The notes under the pieces are model-generated. The model made no database searches. It saw nothing but the letters and a program-made list of their open reading frames with translations, and had not been told where the DNA came from. Both the position numbers and the translations under genes were made by a program. A stretch of DNA of 5,657 nucleotides from Paracoccaceae bacterium (GTDB taxonomy: Bacteria; Pseudomonadota; Alphaproteobacteria; Rhodobacterales; Rhodobacteraceae): the NCBI GenBank assembly GCA_023254015.1, contig JALQYS010000115.1:1-5657 (forward strand), written 5' to 3'. Positions 1 through 5,657 of the stretch are shown piece by piece; position 1 is the stretch's first letter, and each line of letters opens with the position of its first letter.

Positions 1-129
1 AAACAGGGCATAACCGAAACCGCCCCAGCGTGCCAGTGAACCGCTCGCGCTAGATGCCTGTTTTCGCACCATCGGATATGCAGTTGCGGCGAGTGCCAAC
101 AGGGCGAAGGTGCCCTGTAACAACCAGAA
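1..129 (-). CDS. Fragment of an unrecognised integral membrane protein
   Basis: The minus strand is open through all 43 codons from base 129 down to base 1. It reads as a plausible membrane protein: a hydrophobic stretch of about 20 residues beginning FWLLQGTFALLALAATAYPM, then a basic and polar turn (VRKQASSASGSLAR), then the start of a second hydrophobic segment (WGGFGYALF) that runs off the window. This two-helix hairpin is the reason to prefer this frame; the plus strand here is broken by stops. The fragment has no start or stop of its own, because on its 5' side it collides with the ABC ATPase gene on the other strand. About 26 of its 43 codons end in G or C, clearly fewer than in carB or the amidohydrolase, and it contains TTA, TCT and ACT. 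That suggests a different source from the neighbouring DNA. I do not recognise the family; it could be a piece of a transporter or another multipass protein. Confidence 0.4.
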
Positions 130-142
130 TTCACCAGCGGCG
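118..142. other. Probable chimeric junction at the left end
   Basis: The ABC ATPase frame carries a stop at 118-120, and recognisable family sequence begins only at the Glu codon at 142 (ELGITTIFVTHD). The membrane-protein reading on the opposite strand makes sense up to about base 129. Two coding sequences on opposite strands therefore meet head-on inside both genes, with no start codon, terminator or mobile-element end between them. The exact crossover cannot be placed better than about 25 bases. An EcoRI sequence (GAATTC, 127-132) lies in the interval, but such sites also occur inside genes here, for example near 1665. Confidence 0.6.
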
Positions 143-663
143 AGCTTGGCATCACCACCATCTTCGTGACCCACGATCAGGAAGAGGCGATGTCGGTTTC
201 CGACCGGATCGTGGTGATGAACGGTGGCATCGCCGAGCAGGTCGGCGCGCCCTTCGAAATCTACAACCACCCCAAGACCCGCTTTGTGGCAGGCTTTGTC
301 GGCACGTTGAACAGCTTTGCCGCGCGGGTCGTCTCGGCCGAGGAGGGGACGGTGTCGCTCGCCGGGCAGACCGTCTCGCTTGGCAAGGGGGCGCTGGGCG
401 TCGCCAAGGGCAAAACCGTCACGCTGGCCTTGCGGCCCGAGGCGGTCAGCTATGGCCGCGACGCCGGGCGCGAGGTTGTGCTGCCCGGGACCATCGAAGA
501 GGTGCATTTCCTCGGCTCGGTGATCCGGCTGAGTGTGAATGTCGATGGCACGATCGTGGCGCTGGACACCTTCAACCGCCCCGATCAACCGCCGCCGCCG
601 CTGGGCCTTGCCTGCGAAATCAGCTTTGCCGCCAGGGACGTGATCCTTTTGCCGGGCGCCTGA
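142..663 (+). CDS. ABC transporter ATP-binding protein, PotA/FbpC type (3' part only)
   Basis: This is the C-terminal portion, about 173 residues, of an importer ATPase of the group that energises uptake of polyamines, iron(III), phosphonates and similar solutes at the inner membrane. The first residues, ELGITTIFVTHDQEEA, are the strand leading to the switch histidine (H-loop His, codon 172-174) followed by the family's DQEEA. After it come SDRIVVMNGG and QVGAPFEIYNHPKTRFVAGF, typical of PotA-like proteins. A TOBE_2-type C-terminal domain follows, with LALRPEAVSYG and GTIEEVHFLGSVIRL. Walker A, the Q-loop, the ABC signature and Walker B are all missing, because the gene is cut at the left junction (in-frame stop at 118-120). 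The GTG at 166 lies inside the nucleotide-binding domain and is not a real start. The permease and binding-protein genes are not in the window, so the substrate is unknown. The gene ends just before a strong terminator. Confidence 0.88.
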   Translation, partial: ELGITTIFVTHDQEEAMSVSDRIVVMNGGIAEQVGAPFEIYNHPKTRFVAGFVGTLNSFAARVVSAEEGTVSLAGQTVSLGKGALGVAKGKTVTLALRPEAVSYGRDAGREVVLPGTIEEVHFLGSVIRLSVNVDGTIVALDTFNRPDQPPPPLGLACEISFAARDVILLPGA

Positions 664-669
664 ACCCTT

Positions 670-698
670 GCCCGTCCCGTCTGCCGGGGCGGGCTTTT
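670..698 (+). terminator. Intrinsic terminator after the ABC ATPase gene
   Basis: A 10-bp stem pairs GCCCGTCCCG (670-679) with CGGGGCGGGC (685-694), with one T:G wobble, around the 5-base loop TCTGC. It is followed directly by TTTT (695-698) and, after GG, another TTTT. It begins seven bases after the ABC stop codon. On the opposite strand the hairpin is not followed by a T-run, so it should work mainly for the plus-strand gene. It separates that gene from the convergent GNAT gene. Confidence 0.8.
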
Positions 699-714
699 GG
701 TTTTGCCCGGCCTG

Positions 715-1296
715 TCAGCCCTTGGGCACGGGCCGTGTGAACAGGATCCACTCGCTGGCCTCTACCTGCCAGTCGCCCTTGACCAGCGGGCGGCGGGCGA
801 TTTCCTGGAACCCCTTGGCGCGGTAGAGGCGCAGGGCATCGCCGTGGGTGTCCTCGGCGATCAGGCTGATCGTGTCATGCCCGCCCGCCCGCGCGATCTC
901 GTCCGCCTTTGCCAGCAACGCCGAGCCGCAGCCCTTGCCGCGATGGGCCTCATAGGTTGCCAGAACGTTCAGATACCACGACCCCGGCACCATGGCCTCC
1001 AGCTCCAGCAGGGGCACAAACAGGGGCGGGGTGTCGGGCGTGATCGGTGCGGGTTCGGGATCGGCCGCATAGCCCAGAAGGCAGGCGGCCACCTCGCCGT
1101 CCACCTCGGCCAGCCAGGCGTTGCGATACGAGAAATTCCCGGTTTCGCGTGCAGCCCGCTCGCGGCCATAGGCCCAGGGGTCGCCGTCAGGGCCGACCGA
1201 GGCGCGCCAGAAATGCAGCGGCAGGTCATCCGCCGCCATGTTGATAAAGCGCACCAGATGCGCGGCGTCCGATGCCTTGGCCTCACGGATCAGCAT
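715..1296 (-). CDS. GNAT-family N-acetyltransferase
   Basis: This 193-residue protein carries a single GNAT domain, which transfers an acyl group from acyl-CoA to an amine on a small molecule or protein in the cytosol. The N-terminus IREAKASDAAHLVRFI is the usual first strand and helix. The central strand YLNVLATYEAHRGKGCGSAL (residues 108-127) contains the acetyl-CoA pyrophosphate loop, R119-G-K-G-C-G124. The following helix (AKADEIARAG) and the DALRLYRAKGF segment (153-163) are the typical motif B region. A proline-rich stretch (residues 79-95) sits before motif A. The ATG at 1296 is supported by GGGAGGA (1301-1307), four bases upstream. The gene is convergent with the ABC gene and divergent from the cupin operon, so it is probably transcribed alone. 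The acceptor substrate cannot be told from sequence. Confidence 0.9.
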   Translation of the reverse strand: MLIREAKASDAAHLVRFINMAADDLPLHFWRASVGPDGDPWAYGRERAARETGNFSYRNAWLAEVDGEVAACLLGYAADPEPAPITPDTPPLFVPLLELEAMVPGSWYLNVLATYEAHRGKGCGSALLAKADEIARAGGHDTISLIAEDTHGDALRLYRAKGFQEIARRPLVKGDWQVEASEWILFTRPVPKG

Positions 1297-1472
1297 GATG
1301 TCCTCCCGGAATTGTCAGCAGGGGTGGTCCCGTCAGCGGGGAGCCCGTCGCGGCTGTGATCGGCCAAAACGCCGGCAGTTTCCAGCCCCCGCAGCACCTG
1401 CTTTCGGCTTGTCAGGCCGGTCGCACAGCCCTACCAAGGGGGCCGAACTCCCGCTTGCAAGGAAGAAGTGAC
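1297..1472. promoter_or_regulatory. Divergent spacer between GNAT and cupin genes, with a weak promoter candidate
   Basis: These 176 bases must hold the control region for the GNAT gene (leftward) and the cupin-amidohydrolase operon (rightward). The best rightward candidate is TTGTCA (1409-1414, five of six to the -35 consensus), a 17-base spacer, and a poor -10, TACCAA (1432-1437). No convincing leftward promoter was found. No operator-length inverted repeat and no riboswitch-like structure is evident. CTTGCAAG (1454-1461) is a perfect 8-base palindrome, but it overlaps the cupin ribosome-binding site and is too short to interpret. Confidence 0.3.
1459..1465 (+). promoter_or_regulatory. Ribosome-binding site fixing the cupin start
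   Basis: AAGGAAG lies seven bases before the ATG at 1473. It favours that start over the in-frame GTG at 1356, which would add 39 residues of low-complexity, Pro- and Arg-rich sequence that does not look like protein. Confidence 0.75.
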
Positions 1473-1826
1473 ATGACCGAACTGGTATTCCGTTTCCCCG
1501 CCCCTGGCCCCGATCCGATGGTGACCGATCTTGAGGGCTGGACCCAGGTCGAAGGCAATCCGACGATGCAGACCTGGGTGCAGCACACCTCGGCCGATGG
1601 CAGCGTCATCAGCGGCACCTGGGCGGCCACGACCGGCACCTGGCACGCCACCTACAAGTTCTACGAATTCGTCCATCTGATCGAAGGCCAGATCACCATC
1701 ACCCCCGATGGCGGCGAACCGGTGACGCTGCGCCCGGGCGATGGCTTTGTGGTGGATGCGGGCTTCAAGGGTCTGTGGAAGATCGAGGCCCCGGTGAAAA
1801 AGCACTTCTGCATCAAGCTGAAGTAA
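1473..1826 (+). CDS. Single-domain cupin protein (cupin_3 / DUF861 type)
   Basis: This small protein of 117 residues consists almost entirely of one cupin_3 beta-barrel. The diagnostic stretch runs from GTWAATTGTWHATY (48-61) through EFVHLIEGQITITPDGGEPV (65-84) to LRPGDGFVVDAGFKGLWKI (86-104). Family members include the ureidoglycine aminohydrolase type (two cupin domains) and many small proteins of unknown role. The classical HxH metal motif is absent; E65, H68 and E71 are the only acidic or histidine residues at the usual motif 1 position, so metal binding is uncertain. There is no signal peptide, so it is probably cytosolic. The stop codon is nine bases from the amidohydrolase start, which implies co-transcription and a linked role, for example handling a ureido or amide intermediate. 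That role is inferred from context only. Confidence 0.85.
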   Translation: MTELVFRFPAPGPDPMVTDLEGWTQVEGNPTMQTWVQHTSADGSVISGTWAATTGTWHATYKFYEFVHLIEGQITITPDGGEPVTLRPGDGFVVDAGFKGLWKIEAPVKKHFCIKLK

Positions 1827-1835
1827 GGCCGCCCG

Positions 1836-3029
1836 ATGATCGATCCCGCGCGCTTTCTGGCCGATCTGCACGCCCTGCGCCGCTTTGGAGCGGTGGGGGC
1901 GGGCGTGGTGCGTCCGGCCTTCAGCGCCCCCGACATCGCCGCGCGCGACTGGCTGGCGGGGCGGATGGCCGAAGCCGGTCTGACGGTGCGCTGGGATGCG
2001 ATGGGCAACCTTTTTGGTCTGTCCGAAGGCCCGTCGCTGTTGCTTGGCTCGCATTCCGACAGTCAGCCGACCGGCGGCTGGCTGGACGGGGCCTTGGGCG
2101 TGATCGCCGCGCTGGAGGTCGCCCGCGCCGCGCGCGAGGCCGGCGGCCCGGCGATTTCGGTCGTGTCCTTTCAGGATGAGGAAGGCCGCTTTGCCGGCGG
2201 CACCACCGGCTCGGCGGTCTGGTCCGGGCTGTTGTCCGCCGCCGATGCGGATCAAAGCCGCGACACAGACGGGATCTTCCTGGCCGAGGCGCGGGCCAGT
2301 CTGGGCAGCCGTGTCGGCCCGGACGTGGACCCTGCGCAGTTCACCGGCTATGTCGAATTGCACATCGAACAGGGGCCCGCACTGGATGCGGCGGGCCAGC
2401 AGATTGGCGTCGTGACCGACATCGTCGGCTATCGCGAGCGGATGGTCACCTTGCGTGGCCAGCAGAACCATGCGGGCACCACCCCCATGGCACAGCGACG
2501 CGATGCCTTTCAGGGGCTAGCCGCCTTCAACACCCGGCTGAATGACCGGCTGCGCAACGTGGTCACGCCGCAAACGGTCTGGACCATCGGCCATGTCACG
2601 CTGTCGCCCAATGCCGCCTCGATCGTGCCGGGCGAGGTGCGGTTTTCCATGCAGTGGCGCGATGGCGATGCCGGGCGGCTCGCGCGGATGGAGGCGGTGA
2701 TCGACGACTGCCTGCAAGAGGTGGCCGCCGAGATGGGGCTTGCGCTGGAAAAAGGTCCGCTGACGGGCCTTGAACCCGTGGCGATGGATGCGGGCCTGCG
2801 CGCCCGGCTGGAAGAGGCGGCCGAGGCGGTTGCCCCCGGGCGCTGGCGGCGGATGGTGTCGGGCGCCTTGCATGACGCCACCAACGTGGCCCGCCTGATG
2901 CCGGTCGCGATGGTGTTCGTCCCGTCGATCGGCGGGATCAGCCATGCCTTCGAGGAAGACACTGCCGAGGCCGATCTGGTCGCAGGCCTGCGGGTGCTGG
3001 CCCATGCGGCGGGGGTGGCCGGCGGCTAA
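1836..3029 (+). CDS. Zn-dependent M20-family amidohydrolase (hydantoinase/carbamoylase type)
   Basis: This 397-residue cytosolic enzyme belongs to the group containing N-carbamoyl-amino-acid hydrolase, beta-ureidopropionase and allantoate amidohydrolase. These cleave a carbamoyl or ureido amide using two metal ions. Expected metal ligands are visible: H73 in GSHSDSQ, bridging D84 in LDGALG, E115/E116 in FQDEEGRF (catalytic base and ligand), H176 in ELHIEQGP, and H370 in GGISHAFEE. The lid/dimer domain (about 190-300) holds QQNHAGTTPM (H212) and the substrate-carboxylate motifs PNAASIVPG (N259) and R275. GALHDATNVA (343-352) is also conserved. The SQPTGG stretch resembles carbamoylases/ureidopropionases more than AllC. 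The segment after EEG is one residue shorter than the usual EEGxRF. The start has only a weak site, TAAGG (1824-1828), overlapping the cupin stop. Substrate is unresolved. The length is normal and the gene is intact. Confidence 0.9.
   Translation: MIDPARFLADLHALRRFGAVGAGVVRPAFSAPDIAARDWLAGRMAEAGLTVRWDAMGNLFGLSEGPSLLLGSHSDSQPTGGWLDGALGVIAALEVARAAREAGGPAISVVSFQDEEGRFAGGTTGSAVWSGLLSAADADQSRDTDGIFLAEARASLGSRVGPDVDPAQFTGYVELHIEQGPALDAAGQQIGVVTDIVGYRERMVTLRGQQNHAGTTPMAQRRDAFQGLAAFNTRLNDRLRNVVTPQTVWTIGHVTLSPNAASIVPGEVRFSMQWRDGDAGRLARMEAVIDDCLQEVAAEMGLALEKGPLTGLEPVAMDAGLRARLEEAAEAVAPGRWRRMVSGALHDATNVARLMPVAMVFVPSIGGISHAFEEDTAEADLVAGLRVLAHAAGVAGG
3026..3029. other. Overlapping stop codons of convergent genes
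   Basis: The amidohydrolase ends with TAA at 3027-3029 on the plus strand, and the transporter ends with TAG read from 3028 to 3026 on the minus strand. The coding regions therefore overlap by four bases tail to tail. No intergenic terminator can exist, so each transcript must extend into the other gene as antisense. Confidence 0.9.
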
Positions 3030-4255
3030 TCCCTTGGCAGCTTGGCCACCATGGCCAAGGCCGCCAGTTTCAACAGGCAGGGAAGGGCGGCATAGGTCAG
3101 CCCCAGTGCCGTCAGGGCATCGGGGCTGTTCGCCTGACCCGGCTCATAGCCTTGCCATTGCAGCAGCGGCATGACCAGAAAGGCCGCCAGCGCCAGCCCC
3201 ACCTTGCCCGCAAAGGTCCAGATGCCAAAGGCCAGCGCCGGGTTCAGCCCGGCCCGTGTCAGAGCTACGGAAAACAGCGCGGGTAAAAGCATGGCCTCGG
3301 CCCCCATCGCCGCCCCGGTGGCGATACAGATTGCGGCGAAAGGCGCCACATCTCCCGGCCCGAGCAGGGCCGCGCCGACGAACCCGGCCAGCGCCAGTGA
3401 CATCGACAGGAACAGCGTGCCTCTCGCCCCGATGCGGCGGCTGATCCGCGCCCAGACCGGCAGGCTGATCCCCGCACTGGCAAAGAACAGCACCAGAAGC
3501 GGCCCCGCCATGCCCTGGGCCTGCAGCCGGTCCTCGACAAAGAACAGGAACAGGGTCGAGGTGATGGTCACCGGCAAGCTGTTCACCAGCGCCAGAACGA
3601 GCAGCCGGACGGCCCCCGCCTCGCCCATCCCCCGGATCGACAGGGGGGCAGAGGGCAGGGGGCGCCGGCGCCAGAGTGGCAGGGTCAGACCGGCCACCGT
3701 AAGGCAAAGCGCCCCGAGGGCAAGGCCAAAGGCCGGATAGCCCGCCGCACTCGCGCCCAAAGCGGCCAGAAGGCCGGGCAGCATGGCGGCAAGGATCACG
3801 CCTGCCAGCGTGCCGCCCTCGCGCCAGGTAGCCAGCCGCATCAGGGCCGGTGGTTCGGGGCTATCGGCCAGTGTCGCGCTGCGGGCGTAAATTAGAATGG
3901 TCCCCAGACTGTAGGCGGTGAACAAAAGGACCAGAACCGCCACCAGCCGGGCCATCAGCGCCGGGCCGGGCTCCATCAGGAACAGGGCGGGAAAGCCGAT
4001 GGCAAGCCCCAAGGCGGCGGCCAGCGCAAAAGCGCCTTGCGCGCGCGGCCAGCGGTCGATTGCCCAGCCGATCAGCGGGTCTTGCAGCAGGTCCACCAGC
4101 CGGATCGCCAAAAGCAACACGCCCAGACCCGAGAGGCCCAGCCCCAGATGCACCGTGGCAAACTGTGGCAAGTGGATGTAAAGCGGTATCCCCGCCGCCG
4201 ACAGCATCAGGGCATAAAGCCCAACGCGGGCGTGGCGCAACGTGCTGCCGGTCAT
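3026..4255 (-). CDS. MFS transporter of the GPH (MelB-like) cation symporter family
   Basis: This 409-residue inner-membrane protein has about 12 hydrophobic segments and almost no soluble domain; typical GPH members are a little longer. Helix II carries the GPH signature RLVDLLQDPLIGWAIDRW. With the start used here it gives R52, D55 and D59, the same numbers as the cation-site residues of MelB, with DPxxG and D67-R68 following. R144 in TWREGGTLAG aligns with the conserved helix V Arg. The MelB sugar-binding aspartates (helices I and IV) appear to be replaced, by S19 and T118, so the substrate is probably not a MelB-type sugar. I chose the ATG at 4255 because AAAGGA lies ten bases upstream. 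An ATG at 4285 has AAGGG only two bases away, and a GTG at 4312 has no obvious site. The gene converges on the amidohydrolase and diverges from carB. Confidence 0.85.
   Translation of the reverse strand: MTGSTLRHARVGLYALMLSAAGIPLYIHLPQFATVHLGLGLSGLGVLLLAIRLVDLLQDPLIGWAIDRWPRAQGAFALAAALGLAIGFPALFLMEPGPALMARLVAVLVLLFTAYSLGTILIYARSATLADSPEPPALMRLATWREGGTLAGVILAAMLPGLLAALGASAAGYPAFGLALGALCLTVAGLTLPLWRRRPLPSAPLSIRGMGEAGAVRLLVLALVNSLPVTITSTLFLFFVEDRLQAQGMAGPLLVLFFASAGISLPVWARISRRIGARGTLFLSMSLALAGFVGAALLGPGDVAPFAAICIATGAAMGAEAMLLPALFSVALTRAGLNPALAFGIWTFAGKVGLALAAFLVMPLLQWQGYEPGQANSPDALTALGLTYAALPCLLKLAALAMVAKLPRD
3041..3059. repeat. Short inverted repeat inside the transporter C-terminus
   Basis: CTTGGCC (3041-3047) and GGCCAAG (3053-3059) are perfect complements around the loop ACCAT. 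The hairpin lies 12 bases past the amidohydrolase stop and inside the last transporter codons. No T-run follows on either strand, so it is not a classic terminator, though it could stabilise or end the amidohydrolase message. Chance occurrence is possible in GC-rich DNA. Confidence 0.4.
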
Positions 4256-4265
4256 GCGTGGCCGA

Positions 4266-4271
4266 TCCTTT
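4266..4271 (-). promoter_or_regulatory. Ribosome-binding site supporting the shorter transporter start
   Basis: Read on the minus strand, AAAGGA sits ten bases before the ATG at 4255. The spacing is slightly long, but it is better than the two-base gap seen for the alternative ATG at 4285, so the start remains moderately uncertain. Confidence 0.5.
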
Positions 4272-4373
4272 GTCTGCCCGGTCATAACCCTTGGGCCGTT
4301 GGCGATACGCACCGTGCGCGATGCCGGATCACCTTGCCGCCCCGAACCGTGCAGACCGCGACCCCGAATCCCC

Positions 4374-4401
4374 TTGCACCCCCGCCGCCCATAGCTATAA
4401 C
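4374..4401 (+). promoter_or_regulatory. Probable sigma-70-type promoter for carB
   Basis: TATAAC (4396-4401) matches the -10 consensus at five of six positions. TTGCAC (4374-4379) keeps the important TTG of the -35, with a 16-base spacer. The -10 stands out as the most A/T-rich stretch in an otherwise GC-rich spacer and lies 33 bases before the carB ATG, leaving a short leader. ATAGCTAT (4391-4398) is palindromic and overlaps the -10. A promoter here fits carB being transcribed on its own, divergently from the transporter. Confidence 0.5.
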
Positions 4402-4434
4402 GCCCGACAATTTGCGCACATCAAGGGGGCCGCC

Positions 4435-5589
<1,155 letters not shown>

Positions 5590-5591
5590 CG

Positions 5592-5657
5592 TCGATCAAC
5601 CGCTGGCTGCTGCTGGGCACCGCCATCGTGGCCGAGGTGATCGGCACCAGCTTCATG
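5592..5657 (+). CDS. Small multidrug resistance (SMR/EmrE-like) transporter, N-terminal fragment
   Basis: Twenty-two in-frame codons read SINRWLLLGTAIVAEVIGTS followed by Phe-Met at the window end. This is the first transmembrane helix of an SMR protein; EmrE has an equivalent AILAEVIGTTLMK. The Glu in AEVIGTS (codon 5634-5636) matches the membrane-embedded Glu14 of EmrE that couples proton and drug binding. These proteins are about 105-115 residues with four helices, acting as dimers in the inner membrane to export cations or guanidinium compounds. No ATG, GTG or TTG lies in frame for at least 70 bases upstream. The codon before Ser is GCG rather than a start, so the true start codon was probably lost at the junction. 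All 22 codons end in G or C, consistent with a high-GC source. The fragment is too short to separate EmrE from SugE/Gdx types. Confidence 0.7.

Noticed and set aside
127..132. EcoRI site at the left junction as proof of a cloning join
   Set aside because: A second GAATTC lies inside the intact cupin gene near 1665, and no matching site marks the right junction, so the site may be chance.
54..740. A 228-codon plus-strand open frame across the left junction and the ABC gene
   Set aside because: It is Arg- and Gly-rich, out of frame with the TOBE/ATPase reading, and spans a junction and a terminator, so it is not a gene.
697..1359. A 220-codon plus-strand open frame opposite the GNAT gene
   Set aside because: The minus strand has a complete GNAT domain with an RGKGCG loop and a good ribosome-binding site. 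The plus reading lacks any domain.
1356..1472. A longer cupin protein starting at the GTG at 1356
   Set aside because: The extra 39 residues have no protein-like character, and a well-placed AAGGAAG directly precedes the ATG at 1473.
1431..2471. A 346-codon minus-strand open frame opposite the cupin and amidohydrolase genes
   Set aside because: It is a shadow of GC-rich codon bias. The plus strand encodes two recognisable protein families with metal-site motifs, while the minus reading is rich in Arg, Gly, His and Ala with no domain and runs across two genes.

Overview
The window is high-GC DNA with strong G/C preference at third codon positions. Its genes resemble those of alphaproteobacteria, most probably the Rhodobacteraceae. 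The clearest pointers are the carB protein, with an alphaproteobacterial-looking insert near residues 150-158, and the mix of PotA-type ABC, GNAT, cupin_3, M20 amidohydrolase and GPH transporter genes. The taxon is inferred from protein resemblance; no search was run.

Layout. Bases 1-129 read on the minus strand as a piece of an unrecognised membrane protein. Near 118-142 this gives way abruptly to the 3' end of a PotA/FbpC-type ABC ATPase gene (142-663, +), followed by a good intrinsic terminator (670-698). A GNAT acetyltransferase (715-1296, -) converges on it. A 176-base divergent spacer leads to a two-gene operon: a single-domain cupin_3 protein (1473-1826, +) and, nine bases later, a zinc-dependent M20 amidohydrolase of the hydantoinase/carbamoylase type (1836-3029, +). 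A GPH/MelB-like transporter (3026-4255, -) converges on the hydrolase so closely that the two stop codons overlap. A divergent spacer with a plausible promoter then leads to carB (4435 onward, +), the large subunit of carbamoyl-phosphate synthase. At about 5577-5592 carB breaks off and the sequence becomes, in another frame, the N-terminus of a small multidrug resistance (SMR, EmrE-like) protein that runs off the end.

How the genes fit together. The cupin and amidohydrolase are probably co-transcribed and may act in breakdown of a ureido or N-carbamoyl compound. The transporter and GNAT gene have no demonstrable link to them. carB is a housekeeping gene with its own promoter, apparently not in an operon with carA here.

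The most notable structural point is that both ends of the window carry abrupt gene-to-gene breaks. I read this as a chimeric or misassembled contig, or chimeric template DNA, around an otherwise ordinary interior of about 5.4 kb. A natural rearrangement is possible but less likely. I found no tRNA, rRNA, CRISPR array, insertion sequence or phage gene, and no convincing new biological system.
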